Of a stretch of 44,854 nt of DNA, positions 1 to 10,872 are shown one piece after another. Positions within the stretch are counted from its first letter, which is position 1. Each line of letters opens with the position of its first letter. A model generated the notes under the pieces. The model did not search any database. It saw nothing but the letters and a program-made list of their open reading frames with translations, and was not told the origin of the DNA. The DNA comes from Streptomyces kebangsaanensis (GTDB lineage: Bacteria; Actinomycetota; Actinomycetes; Streptomycetales; Streptomycetaceae). The stretch spans positions 147,969 to 192,822 of the forward strand of contig NZ_JUJA01000058.1 in NCBI RefSeq assembly GCF_001906585.1. Reading direction: 5' to 3'. The position numbers and the translations under genes were made by a program.

Positions 1-417
1 AGCCGGCGCCGGGGTGCGGTGGCCTGAGCCGGCGCGCCCGTTGTCTCGCCACCGGGAAATCCCGCGCGACGGCACCGCGCCCGTTCGGGCCGCACAGATC
101 CCGTTTGGTCCTAAAAGTAAAGAAGCGTGGCCAGGGGTTCCGCTTGCTCCCTGCTTGCAGTAGAAAGGACTCAAGGCCCGCGAGACCAAAGGACATCCGA
201 AAGGATCACCTTTAAGACGCAGTTTGGCCCACGGACCGAGCATGAACACCGGGCACCCACGCGACGTCGACCCGTCGATTACGGGCCAGCCGCACCAGGT
301 GACGGGCGAAGTTCCCGACCTGATGGGCGACATATCGAGGACGCTTGGTAACTCGGTGCTCATGCCAGCGGCGGTACGAGTCCTCGTACCGCCGCAACCC
401 TGTGTCCGGGCCCGCCG
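1..417. other. Non-coding left edge
   Basis: No gene could be supported in the first 417 bases. The small open frames on both strands lack ribosome binding sites and a recognisable product. The only clear structure is the hairpin at 368-395, which serves the leftward gene ending at 418. Confidence 0.5.
368..395 (-). terminator. Hairpin terminator of the Fic-like gene
   Basis: A perfect inverted repeat has 13-bp arms at 368-380 and 383-395 separated by TC. It begins 22 bases past the stop codon of the leftward gene. No U-tract follows, as is common in Streptomyces. Confidence 0.65.
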
Positions 418-1281
418 TCAGGCCGCCCCGCGCTGCAGCGCCTCGCACACCGCCGTCGACTCGCGCGCGCCCAGTTCGACCGCCCCGGCGCAGTGGGCGA
501 TCCAGGCCGCCATGCCCTCAGGGGTGCCGGACACGTAGCCGTCGAAGGCGGCCAGGTAGGCCGCGCGGCCCAGTTCGGCGTGGCCGACCTCGGCCGGGCA
601 GACCGACTTGGGGTCGAGGCCGCTGCCGACCAGGACGATGCGCTCGGCCGCCCGCGCCACCAGCCCGTTGTGGGAGACGAAGGGGCGCAGCGCCAGCAGC
701 TCGCCGTGCACCACGGCCGCCGTCACCAGGGCGGGCGCGGAACTGCCCGCGATGATCAGTTCCGACAGGCCCTCCAGGCGCCCGGAGACCTCGGTCGCGC
801 TCGGCGGTGCCGACTCGACCAGCGGCTCGTCGACGCCCTCGCCCTCCTGGCGGGGCCGCCCGACGGCGTCCTCCCGGCTCGCGGCGGCCACTAGGTGCAG
901 CCGGGCCAGAACGCGCAGGGGCGACTGCCTCCAGACGGACAGCAGTTGACCGGCCTCGGCGGTCAGGCGAAGGGCGGCGCCCACCACCCGGGCCTCGTCG
1001 TCGCCGCTGAAGTCGGTGCGTCGGCGCACCTCCTCCAGGGCCCAGTCCGCGCCGGACAGCGCCGCGGAGCCGCGCGCACCGCGCAGCGCCGCCTCGGAGG
1101 TGATCTCGTTGCTCCGGCGCCGCATGATCCGGTGTCCGTAGACCCGGTCCACGGCCTTGCGCACGGACTCCACGGACTCGGCCACACCGGGCAGCGCGCC
1201 CAGGGCCGCGAGGGGGTCCTCCCTGCCCGAGCCCGCTCGAGAGCTTGGGGGAGGATCGGCGGTCGCGCCTGTCGTACTCAT
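418..1281 (-). CDS. Degenerate Fic-fold protein
   Basis: A 287-residue cytoplasmic protein. The central segment LRPFVSHNGLVARA lies where Fic proteins carry HPFxxGNGRxxR. The catalytic His is replaced by Arg and the GNGR loop by HNGL, so AMP transfer is unlikely. Similar Streptomyces proteins are often labelled 'oxidoreductase', for which I see no support. The ATG at 1281 was chosen because the upstream in-frame extension runs into the divergent ATPase gene. The N-terminus (about residues 5-25) is Pro/Ser rich and probably disordered. The start codon sits in the middle of a perfect 20-bp palindrome, which suggests operator control at initiation. The gene is divergent from the MinD-like ATPase. 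Function unknown; the family call rests on the degenerate motif and helical context. Confidence 0.8.
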   Translation of the reverse strand: MSTTGATADPPPSSRAGSGREDPLAALGALPGVAESVESVRKAVDRVYGHRIMRRRSNEITSEAALRGARGSAALSGADWALEEVRRRTDFSGDDEARVVGAALRLTAEAGQLLSVWRQSPLRVLARLHLVAAASREDAVGRPRQEGEGVDEPLVESAPPSATEVSGRLEGLSELIIAGSSAPALVTAAVVHGELLALRPFVSHNGLVARAAERIVLVGSGLDPKSVCPAEVGHAELGRAAYLAAFDGYVSGTPEGMAAWIAHCAGAVELGARESTAVCEALQRGAA

Positions 1282-1290
1282 GAGTACGAC
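1271..1290. promoter_or_regulatory. 20-bp perfect palindrome over a start codon
   Basis: The sequence GTCGTACTCATGAGTACGAC is perfectly self-complementary. The leftward start codon (CAT on the plus strand, 1279-1281) lies at its centre. It is a candidate operator or mRNA hairpin blocking initiation; no regulator is identified. Confidence 0.45.
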
Positions 1291-1381
1291 CCTACGCACC
1301 CGAGCGGCACACTCCCCGAAGGAGTGGTCTTCCTCACGCAAACTGTCACATACAGCTATTGCCGTACTACGCTTCGTGAAC

Positions 1382-2362
1382 ATGAAAATTGCTTTCGTCG
1401 GGAAGGGCGGCAGCGGCAAGACCACCCTGTCCTCCCTGTTCATCCGCCATCTCGCGGCCTCGGGCGTGCCCGTCGTCGCGATCGACGCCGACATCAACCA
1501 GCATCTGGGGGCCGCGCTCGGACTGGAGGAGGCGCAGGCCGCCGCGCTGCCGGCGATGGGCGACCGGCTTCCACTGATCAAGGACTATCTGCGCGGCAGC
1601 AACCCGCGCATCGCCTCCGCCGAGACGATGATCAAGACGACCCCGCCGGGCGAGGGCTCGCGCCTGCTGCGCCTGGGCGAGGACAACCCGCTGTACGACG
1701 CCTGCGCCCGCCCGGTGGAACTCGACGGCGGCGCCGTGCGTTTGATGGTCACCGGCCCCTTCACGGACGCCGACCTGGGGGTCGCCTGCTACCACTCCAA
1801 GACCGGAGCGGTGGAGCTGTTCCTGAACCACCTGGTGGACGGCCGCGACGAGTACGCGGTGGTCGACATGACGGCGGGCTCGGACTCCTTCGCCTCCGGG
1901 ATGTTCACCCGTTTCGACATCACGTTCCTCGTCGCCGAGCCGACCCGGAAGGGGGTCTCCGTCTACCGCCAGTACAAGGAGTACGCCCGCGACTTCGGCG
2001 TCGTGCTGAGGGTCGTGGGCAACAAGGTGCAGGGACAGGACGACCTCGACTTCCTGCGCGCCGAGGTCGGGGACGACCTGCTCGTGACCGTCGGGCACTC
2101 GGACTGGGTGCGTGCCATGGAGAAGGGCCGGCCACCCCGGTTCGAGCTCCTGGAGGACGCCAACCGCCACGCCCTGCGTCTGCTCCAGGTCGCCGCCGAC
2201 GCCACGTACGAGCTGCGCGACTGGGACCACTACACCCGGCAGATGGTGCACTTCCACCTGAAGAACGCCGCTTCGTGGGGGAACGAGCGGACCGGGGCCG
2301 ACCTGGCGGCCCAGGTCGACCCCGGCTTCGTCCTCGGCGAGGGCGTCACCGCCCCGGCGTGA
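1382..2362 (+). CDS. MinD/CooC-like P-loop ATPase
   Basis: A 326-residue SIMIBI-class ATPase. The N-terminus MKIAFVGKGGSGKTTLSSLF carries the deviant Walker A (KGGSGKTT) of MinD/ParA/CooC proteins. IDADINQHLG follows as the Walker A' region, and VVDMTAGSDSFASG resembles a switch II/Walker B segment. CooC-type maturases and MinD-like positioning proteins share this fold; no partner nickel enzyme or septum gene is nearby, so the substrate is unknown. The start at 1382 puts the P-loop at residues 7-15, as usual. The intergenic space to the divergent Fic-like gene is only 100 bases, so the two promoters probably overlap. The gene ends just before a 17-bp tandem repeat shared with the convergent lipoprotein gene. 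Confidence 0.85.
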   Translation: MKIAFVGKGGSGKTTLSSLFIRHLAASGVPVVAIDADINQHLGAALGLEEAQAAALPAMGDRLPLIKDYLRGSNPRIASAETMIKTTPPGEGSRLLRLGEDNPLYDACARPVELDGGAVRLMVTGPFTDADLGVACYHSKTGAVELFLNHLVDGRDEYAVVDMTAGSDSFASGMFTRFDITFLVAEPTRKGVSVYRQYKEYARDFGVVLRVVGNKVQGQDDLDFLRAEVGDDLLVTVGHSDWVRAMEKGRPPRFELLEDANRHALRLLQVAADATYELRDWDHYTRQMVHFHLKNAASWGNERTGADLAAQVDPGFVLGEGVTAPA

Positions 2363-2428
2363 GCGCGGCCACGGCCTGAGCGCCGCCACGGCCTGGGCGC
2401 GGCCACGGCCTGGGCGCCGCTACGGCCT
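2361..2428. repeat. Four tandem 17-bp GC-rich repeats
   Basis: Four back-to-back 17-bp units (2361, 2378, 2395, 2412) of consensus GRGCGCSGCCACGGCCT fill the gap between two convergent genes. They overlap the stop codon of the leftward gene by one unit. There is no hairpin of normal terminator form, but the repeats may serve that purpose. Confidence 0.7.
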
Positions 2429-3682
2429 GGGCGCCCCGGGTACGCCTTTGGGGGCCGGGGCCGGGCGGGCCGAGAGGAAGGACGCCCAGCCCTGCTTGGG
2501 TGCCTCGCCCACTTCCAGCGTGCGCAGTTTCGCGAGGGTCCGCGGGTCCTGGGCGTCCAGCCAGTCGGCCAGCTGACGGAAAGAGACGCAGCGCACCTCG
2601 GGCTTGTTGCACACCTCCTTCACGACCTGCTCGACGGCGCGCATGTAGGTGCCGCCGTTCCAGGACTCGAAGTGGTTGCCGATGATCAGTGGGGCGCGGT
2701 TGCCGTCGTAGGCCCGGGAGAAGCCCTGGAGCAGGCCGTCGCGCATCTGGGCGCCCCAGTGGTCGAACTTGCCGGGGTCGCCCTGGGTCTGCGTGCCGGA
2801 CTGGTTGACCATGAAGTTGTAGTCCATGGCCAGCTGCTCGAAGGTGCGCCCGGGGAAGGGCACCAGCTGCATCGACAGGTCCCACAGGCCCTCGCGCTTC
2901 TTGGGCCACACCTGGTTGTTGACACCGCTGCTGTCATAGCGGAAGCCCAGCCGGCTCGCCGCCTTCACGAAGTTCTCCTGGCCCTCCAGGCAGGGGGTGC
3001 GGGCGCCGACGAGCTCCTTGTCGTAGTCGAAGGGCAGCGGGGCCGCGTCCTTCATGCCGGTGTTGGACTTCCAGGTCTTCACGAACTGCTTGGCCTGGGC
3101 GATCTCGCTCTTCCACTCCTCGACCGACCACTGGCCGACCCCGCCGTCCGGGCCGCAGAAGTGGCCGTTGAAGTGCGTGCCGATCTCGTTGCCCTCCAGC
3201 CACGCCAGACGGGCCTGCTTGACCGTGTCGGCGATGCCCTTCTCGTCGTTGAAGCCGATCTCGGAACTGCCGGGGGCGTGCTGTGGGGGCTGGTACAGGC
3301 CGCGCTTCTCCTTCGGCAGCAGGTAGACGCCGCTGAGGAAGTACGTCATGGCCGCGTGGTTCTCCTTGGCGACCTTGCGGAAGTGCGAGAACAGCTTCTG
3401 ACTGTCCTCGCCCGCCCCGTCCCAGGAGAACACGACGAACTGCGGGGGCTTCTCACCGGCTTTGAGCCGCTCCGGCCGCGGCAGGTACGGCTGGGCCCCG
3501 GTGTACGCGGTGGACCCGTCACCGATCAGACGGACGGCACTCCCGGGCGCCGGCGCGCCCTTGCGCGGAGCACCGTGCGTGCCCTGTCCGGGCGCCTCGG
3601 GGCCGCTCGCACAACCGGCGAGCGACGAGGCACAGGCCGCGGCGACGGCGAGGCCCGCGGCGATCCTCTGGGTGGCGGCCAT
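2420..3682 (-). CDS. Polysaccharide-deacetylase-like lipoprotein
   Basis: A 420-residue secreted lipoprotein. The ATG at 3682 gives a lipoprotein signal: a short N-region, a hydrophobic stretch (AAGLAVAAACASS) and lipobox LAGC with the lipidated Cys at residue 23. An AAGGTGGG ribosome site lies just upstream. FVVFSWDGAGED (about residues 80-90) resembles the catalytic TFDDG motif of NodB-type carbohydrate esterases. GNEIGTHFNGHFCG supplies the His residues (H-x3-H pattern), and a C-terminal region GNHFESWNGGTYM follows. The expected role is hydrolysis of cell-wall or extracellular polysaccharide acetyl groups, but the Asp motif differs from classic enzymes, so activity is uncertain. The upstream stretch to 3775 is open but reads as non-coding. 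Confidence 0.82.
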   Translation of the reverse strand: MAATQRIAAGLAVAAACASSLAGCASGPEAPGQGTHGAPRKGAPAPGSAVRLIGDGSTAYTGAQPYLPRPERLKAGEKPPQFVVFSWDGAGEDSQKLFSHFRKVAKENHAAMTYFLSGVYLLPKEKRGLYQPPQHAPGSSEIGFNDEKGIADTVKQARLAWLEGNEIGTHFNGHFCGPDGGVGQWSVEEWKSEIAQAKQFVKTWKSNTGMKDAAPLPFDYDKELVGARTPCLEGQENFVKAASRLGFRYDSSGVNNQVWPKKREGLWDLSMQLVPFPGRTFEQLAMDYNFMVNQSGTQTQGDPGKFDHWGAQMRDGLLQGFSRAYDGNRAPLIIGNHFESWNGGTYMRAVEQVVKEVCNKPEVRCVSFRQLADWLDAQDPRTLAKLRTLEVGEAPKQGWASFLSARPAPAPKGVPGAPRP

Positions 3683-3976
3683 GTTCCGCCCACCTTCTTC
3701 CTTCTCTCGTCCAACGCCGAGACGGCGTGTGCTGGTGATGCGCCGGGCGTGCCGACGGCGCCGCCAAGGTCGCATAGGCCGGAGGAGGAATTAATACGAC
3801 AAGCCGATGAAAAGCTCACTTCACTCGTCAAGGTGACTCGACCCCCCATTTGCACTGGAAATCAACAAACACCTTTTACTTGGCATTACGATCGCTTTAC
3901 CCAATGTTGAATCAGCCGGTCCCCATTGAGCCGGTCGACGGTTCCGCGACCGCACCACCCCGAGGAGACGGAAAAC
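3683..3976. other. Divergent intergenic region, relatively AT-rich
   Basis: About 290 bases separate the leftward lipoprotein gene from the SulP gene. The part from 3785 to 3910 is markedly AT-rich for this genome and probably holds both promoters. I could not assign -35/-10 boxes with confidence. Confidence 0.4.
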
Positions 3977-6388
<2,412 letters not shown>

Positions 6389-6508
6389 CGTGCCTTTCGG
6401 GGGGAATGAACCCCCGAGGTCCGTCGTCCGTGACCCGTGAGTGAGCGGGTGCCAGGATGGGGGAAGGGTTGACCGGTGCCCCCGGTGTTCGGAGAATCGG
6501 GCCCGGAA

Positions 6509-6520
6509 TGGTTTAAACCA
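6509..6520. promoter_or_regulatory. DasR-like operator upstream of acs
   Basis: The perfect palindrome TGGTTTAAACCA lies 17 bases before the acs start codon. It matches 10 of 12 positions of the GntR/HutC-type DasR core TGGTCTAGACCA. This position would allow repression of acs; binding is inferred, not shown. Confidence 0.4.
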
Positions 6521-6536
6521 ATTGGGACGGTATGCG

Positions 6537-8501
6537 ATGGCAGACAACGAGCGTTCTTCACTCTCCAACCTCCTGAAGGAGGAGCGACGTTTCGCGCCGC
6601 CCGCCGACCTGGCCGCGAACGCCAACGTCACGGCGGAGGCGTATGAACGGGCCAAGGCCGACCAGCTCGGTTTCTGGGCCGAGCAGGCCCGCCGGCTGAC
6701 CTGGGCCGAGGAGCCGACCGAGACGCTCGACTGGTCGAACCCGCCGTTCGCCAAGTGGTTCAAGGACGGCACGCTCAACGTGGCGTACAACTGCGTGGAC
6801 CGGCATGTCGAGGCGGGCCACGGCGACCGCGTCGCGATTCATTTCGAGGGCGAGCCCGGTGACAGCCGCGCCATCACCTACGCCGAGCTCAAGGACGAGG
6901 TCTCCAGGGCCGCGAACGCGCTGCTCGAACTGGGCGTCCGAAAGGGCGACCGGGTGGCCATCTACATGCCGATGATCCCGGAGACGGCGGTCGCCATGCT
7001 GGCCTGCGCCAGGATCGGCGCCACGCACTCCGTGGTCTTCGGCGGTTTCTCCTCGGACGCGCTCGCCACCCGCATCAAGGACGCCGACGCCAGGGTCGTG
7101 ATCACGGCCGACGGCGGGTACCGGCGCGGCAAGCCCTCCGCGCTCAAGCCGGCCGTGGACGAGGCGATCGGCCGTGTGGACAACGTCGACCACGTGGTCG
7201 TGGTCCGCCGCACCGGCCAGGAGGTCGCCTGGACCGAGGGCCGGGACCTGTGGTGGCACGAGCTCGTCGGGCGGCAGCCGGCCGAGCACACCCCGGAGGC
7301 CTTCGAGGCGGAGCACCCGCTGTTCATCCTCTACACCTCGGGGACGACCGGGAAGCCCAAGGGCATCCTGCACACCTCCGGCGGCTACCTCACGCAGGTG
7401 GCGTACACGCACTGGGCCGTCTTCGACCTCAAGCCGGAGGCCGACGTCTTCTGGTGCACCGCCGACGTCGGCTGGGTCACCGGCCACTCGTACATCGTGT
7501 ACGGGCCGCTGGCCAACGGCGCGACGCAGGTGATGTACGAGGGCACGCCCGACACCCCGCACCAGGGCCGCTTCTGGGAGATCGTGCAGAAGTACGGCGT
7601 GACGATCCTCTACACGGCGCCGACCGCGATCCGTACGTTCATGAAGTGGGGCGACGAGATCCCCGCGAAGTTCGACCTGTCCTCCCTGCGTGTCCTCGGC
7701 TCGGTCGGCGAGCCGATCAACCCCGAGGCCTGGATCTGGTACCGCAAGAACATCGGCGGCGACCGCACCCCGGTGGTGGACACGTGGTGGCAGACGGAGA
7801 CCGGCTCGATCATGATCTCCCCGCTGCCGGGCGTGACCGAGGCCAAGCCCGGATCGGCCCAGCGGCCGCTCCCCGGCATCTCGGCCACCGTGGTGGACGA
7901 CGAGGCGAACGAGGTGCCCGACGGCGGCGGTGGCTACCTGGTGCTCACCGAGCCGTGGCCGTCGATGCTGCGCACCATCTGGGGCGACGACCAGCGGTTC
8001 ATCGACACCTACTGGTCGCGCTTCGAGGGCCGGTACTTCGCCGGCGACGGGGCCAAGAAGGACGACGACGGCGACATCTGGCTGCTCGGCCGCGTCGACG
8101 ACGTGATGCTCGTCTCCGGGCACAACATCTCCACCACCGAGGTCGAGTCCGCCCTCGTCTCCCACCCGTCGGTCGCCGAGGCGGCCGTGGTCGGCGCGAC
8201 GGACGAGACGACCGGACAGGCGATCGTCGCCTTCGTGATCCTGCGCGGCACGGTCACGGAGACCGAGGCCCTGGTCGGCGAGTTGCGCAACCACGTGGGT
8301 TCGACGCTCGGCCCGATCGCCAAGCCCAAGCGGATCCTTCCGGTGGCGGAGCTGCCGAAGACCCGCTCCGGGAAGATCATGCGGCGGCTGCTGCGTGACG
8401 TGGCGGAGAACCGGCAGCTCGGAGACGTCACGACGCTGACCGACTCCACCGTCATGGACCTCATCCAGGCCAAGCTCCCCGTGACGTCGAGCGAGGACTG
8501 A
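6537..8501 (+). CDS. acs: Acetyl-CoA synthetase
   Basis: A 654-residue AMP-forming acetate-CoA ligase, normal for the family. It converts acetate, ATP and CoA to acetyl-CoA. Landmarks are the P-loop [12 protein letters not shown] (about residues 262-273), the acetate-pocket region WWQTETGS, the hinge [17 protein letters not shown], and the C-terminal [11 protein letters not shown], whose Lys is the target of regulatory acetylation in this family. The ATG at 6537 ([19 protein letters not shown]) was chosen over the open extension to 6441, which crosses the palindrome at 6509-6520. It is monocistronic: a strong hairpin lies beyond it at 8610-8646. It feeds central acetyl-CoA, the building block for fatty acids and polyketides. 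Confidence 0.96.
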   Translation: MADNERSSLSNLLKEERRFAPPADLAANANVTAEAYERAKADQLGFWAEQARRLTWAEEPTETLDWSNPPFAKWFKDGTLNVAYNCVDRHVEAGHGDRVAIHFEGEPGDSRAITYAELKDEVSRAANALLELGVRKGDRVAIYMPMIPETAVAMLACARIGATHSVVFGGFSSDALATRIKDADARVVITADGGYRRGKPSALKPAVDEAIGRVDNVDHVVVVRRTGQEVAWTEGRDLWWHELVGRQPAEHTPEAFEAEHPLFILYTSGTTGKPKGILHTSGGYLTQVAYTHWAVFDLKPEADVFWCTADVGWVTGHSYIVYGPLANGATQVMYEGTPDTPHQGRFWEIVQKYGVTILYTAPTAIRTFMKWGDEIPAKFDLSSLRVLGSVGEPINPEAWIWYRKNIGGDRTPVVDTWWQTETGSIMISPLPGVTEAKPGSAQRPLPGISATVVDDEANEVPDGGGGYLVLTEPWPSMLRTIWGDDQRFIDTYWSRFEGRYFAGDGAKKDDDGDIWLLGRVDDVMLVSGHNISTTEVESALVSHPSVAEAAVVGATDETTGQAIVAFVILRGTVTETEALVGELRNHVGSTLGPIAKPKRILPVAELPKTRSGKIMRRLLRDVAENRQLGDVTTLTDSTVMDLIQAKLPVTSSED

Positions 8502-8609
8502 GCACGGACGACCGAGCAGGGACCGAGCGAGGACCGAGCAGGAACCGAGCGGAAACCGCGCACGGTACGGGCGGTCCGGGCGGTCCGGGCGAGGACTGAT
8601 TACGGCCAC

Positions 8610-8646
8610 GAGGGGCACTCGGCGGCACACGCGCCGGGTGCCCCTC
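8610..8646 (+). terminator. Terminator after acs
   Basis: Arms GAGGGGCAC (8610-8618) and GTGCCCCTC (8638-8646) enclose an inner GGCG...CGCC stem, giving a long GC-rich hairpin about 110 bases after acs. Between acs and the hairpin are short imperfect GACCGAGCA-type repeats (8508-8560). Confidence 0.7.
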
Positions 8647-8810
8647 CGCGCACCCTCCGGGAAGACGCCGCGCCCACCCGTCGCACCTTGGGTGAGTTCC
8701 CGCCGCACCTTAGGTAAGCTAAGGAAAGCAACACAACTGAAAAGCTCCTCAGGTGCGCCGGGAAGTCTGGTCGGCATGTGTTCCGTCCTGCCCACCGACC
8801 GGAGGTTTCC

Positions 8811-10250
8811 GTGACCGCGCCCCGCACCAAGTCCGCACGCAAGTTCCTGGGACGTCTGTCCCTGCCCGAGCGGAACTTCGTCGCGGACGCCCTGCGCACC
8901 GAGACCGTCGGCGGCATGCTGCTGCTCCTCGCCGCGGTCGCCGCCCTCCTCTGGGCGAACATCCCCGCGCTGCGCGCCGGCTACGAGAGCCTCAGTCACT
9001 TCCACCTCGGCCCCGCCTCCCTCGGCCTGAACCTCTCCGTGGCGCACTGGGCCGCCGACGGACTGCTCGCGATCTTCTTCTTCGTCGCCGGGGTCGAACT
9101 CAAGCGCGAACTGGTCGCCGGTGACCTGAAGGACCCCAGAGCCGCGGCCCTGCCGGTGATCGCCGCGCTGTGCGGCATGGCGGTGCCCGCGGTCGTCTAC
9201 GTGGTGACCAACCTGACGGGGGGCGGTGCGCTCGGCGGCTGGGCGGTGCCGACCGCGACCGACATCGCCTTCGCGCTCGCCGTACTCGCGGTCATCGGGA
9301 CGTCCCTGCCCAGCGCCCTGCGCGCCTTCCTGCTGACGCTCGCCGTCGTGGACGACCTGTTCGCGATCCTGATCATCGCCGTCTTCTTCACCAGCCACCT
9401 GAACTTCGCCGCCCTCGCCGGGGCGGTGGCCGGCCTGGCCGTCTTCTGGCTGCTGCTGCGCAAGGGCGTGCGCGGCTGGTACGTGTACGTCCCGCTCGCC
9501 CTGGTGATCTGGGCGCTGATGTACAACAGCGGCGTGCACGCCACCATCGCGGGCGTCGCGATGGGCCTGATGCTGCGCTGCACCCCCCGCGAGGGCGAGG
9601 AGACCTCCCCCGGCGAGCGCATCGAGCACCTCGTACGGCCCCTGTCGGCGGGGCTGGCGGTGCCGCTGTTCGCCCTGTTCAGCGCGGGCGTCTCCGTCTC
9701 GGGCGGGGCGCTGGCGGACGTGTTCACCCAGCCCGAGACCCTCGGTGTCGTCCTCGGACTCGTCGTCGGCAAGATGCTCGGCATCTTCGGCGGGACCTGG
9801 CTCACCGCCCGCTTCACGAAGGCCTCGCTCAGCGAGGACCTGGCCTGGGCCGACGTGTTCGCGGTGGCCACGCTCGCCGGGATCGGCTTCACCGTGTCCC
9901 TGCTGATCGGCGAACTGGCCTTCGACGGCGACGCCGCGCTCACCGACGAGGTCAAGGCCGCCGTCCTCACCGGCTCCCTCATCGCGACGATCCTGGCGAC
10001 CGTCCTGCTGAAGATGCGCAACGCCCGGTACCGCCGGCTGTACGAGGCCGAGGAGCGGGACGAGGACCTTGACGGCATCCCGGACGTCTACGAGCAGGAC
10101 GACCCGGCGTACCACCTGCGCATGGCCGAGATCCTGGAGCGCAAGGCCGCCGAGCACCGCCGGCTCGCCGGACTCAAGGAGGCCGAACGGACCGGACGGC
10201 TTGCCGAAGTACCGGGCGGGGCAGGCGAGGAGAACGACAGTCCGGCATGA
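8811..10250 (+). CDS. nhaA: Na+/H+ antiporter NhaA
   Basis: A 479-residue inner-membrane antiporter that expels Na+ (or Li+) in exchange for H+. The GTG at 8811 follows GGAGG at 8801-8805; the ATG at 8778 lies upstream of that site and is less likely. Family signatures are WAADGLLAIFFFVAGVELKRE, the PTATDIAFALAVLAVIG assembly segment, and the AVVDDLFAI motif with the paired Asp residues used in ion exchange. About eleven or twelve membrane segments are visible. The tail from about residue 415 is charged (YEAEERDEDLDGIPDVYEQDD) and cytoplasmic, longer than in E. coli NhaA, with a calcium-binding-like DxDxDG look that may be accidental. It is the first gene after the acs terminator. Confidence 0.95.
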   Translation: MTAPRTKSARKFLGRLSLPERNFVADALRTETVGGMLLLLAAVAALLWANIPALRAGYESLSHFHLGPASLGLNLSVAHWAADGLLAIFFFVAGVELKRELVAGDLKDPRAAALPVIAALCGMAVPAVVYVVTNLTGGGALGGWAVPTATDIAFALAVLAVIGTSLPSALRAFLLTLAVVDDLFAILIIAVFFTSHLNFAALAGAVAGLAVFWLLLRKGVRGWYVYVPLALVIWALMYNSGVHATIAGVAMGLMLRCTPREGEETSPGERIEHLVRPLSAGLAVPLFALFSAGVSVSGGALADVFTQPETLGVVLGLVVGKMLGIFGGTWLTARFTKASLSEDLAWADVFAVATLAGIGFTVSLLIGELAFDGDAALTDEVKAAVLTGSLIATILATVLLKMRNARYRRLYEAEERDEDLDGIPDVYEQDDPAYHLRMAEILERKAAEHRRLAGLKEAERTGRLAEVPGGAGEENDSPA

Positions 10251-10377
10251 TCTGACGGGACGGTACAAAAGACAGGACCGTTCCCAGTCGGGCAGAAGTC
10301 AGGCAGCAGTCGAAGCCGGACAGCGGCCGGACGGACGCACGGCAGAGTTCTCGGACAGGCAGGAGAGGGAGACCGCG

Positions 10378-10872
10378 ATGAGCGCACCCGACGGCAGCCC
10401 GGTCGGCGCCGAACGCAGCATCGGCCAGCTGTTCGCCTCGGCGACCACCGAATTGTCGGCGCTGGTGCACGACGAGATCGCGCTGGCCAAGGCCCAGCTG
10501 AGGCAGGACGCCAAGCGCGGGGCGACCAGCGGCACCGTGTTCGCCCTGGCAGGCGCGATCCTGCTGTTCTCCCTACCGATGCTCAACTTCGCGCTGGCCT
10601 ACGGCATTCGGACCTGGAGCGGCTGGAACCTCGCGGTCTGCTTCCTGCTGTCCTTCGCGGCCAACGTCCTGGTCGCCGCCGTACTGGGGCTGATCGGCTG
10701 GGTGTTCGCGAAGAAGGCCAAGAAGAGCAAGGGCCCGCAGAAGGTCGCCGCCTCCATGAAGGAGACGGCCGGCGTGCTGCAGAAGGCCAAGCCGCACCCG
10801 CGTCCCGCGCCGCCCGCCCTCGAGGACCGCTCCCCCGCGGCCATCGAGGCTGTGGCACGCTCGTCCTCATGA
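10378..10872 (+). CDS. Holin-X-like two-helix membrane protein
   Basis: A 164-residue protein of the actinobacterial 'phage holin superfamily / DUF1469' type. An amphipathic N-terminus (SIGQLFASATTELSALVHDEIALAKAQLRQDAKRG split over residues 13-48) precedes two membrane helices (about 52-80 and 87-112). A Lys/Pro-rich cytoplasmic tail follows. These chromosomal proteins are not lysis genes; their role is unknown, possibly in membrane organisation. The ATG at 10378 follows AGGAGAGGGAG. Its stop overlaps the next start by four bases (ATGA), so it is translationally coupled to the hydrolase gene. Confidence 0.8.
   Translation: MSAPDGSPVGAERSIGQLFASATTELSALVHDEIALAKAQLRQDAKRGATSGTVFALAGAILLFSLPMLNFALAYGIRTWSGWNLAVCFLLSFAANVLVAAVLGLIGWVFAKKAKKSKGPQKVAASMKETAGVLQKAKPHPRPAPPALEDRSPAAIEAVARSSS

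Noticed and set aside
8710..8724. Iron-box-like TTAGGTAAGCTAAGG before nhaA
   Set aside because: Only the left half matches the DmdR/IdeR consensus; the right half does not, and nhaA is not an iron gene.
6558..10268. 1,236-codon open frame on the minus strand
   Set aside because: It lies opposite acs and nhaA, whose motifs are unambiguous. Low-complexity Arg/Gly/Ala content marks it as a high-GC shadow.
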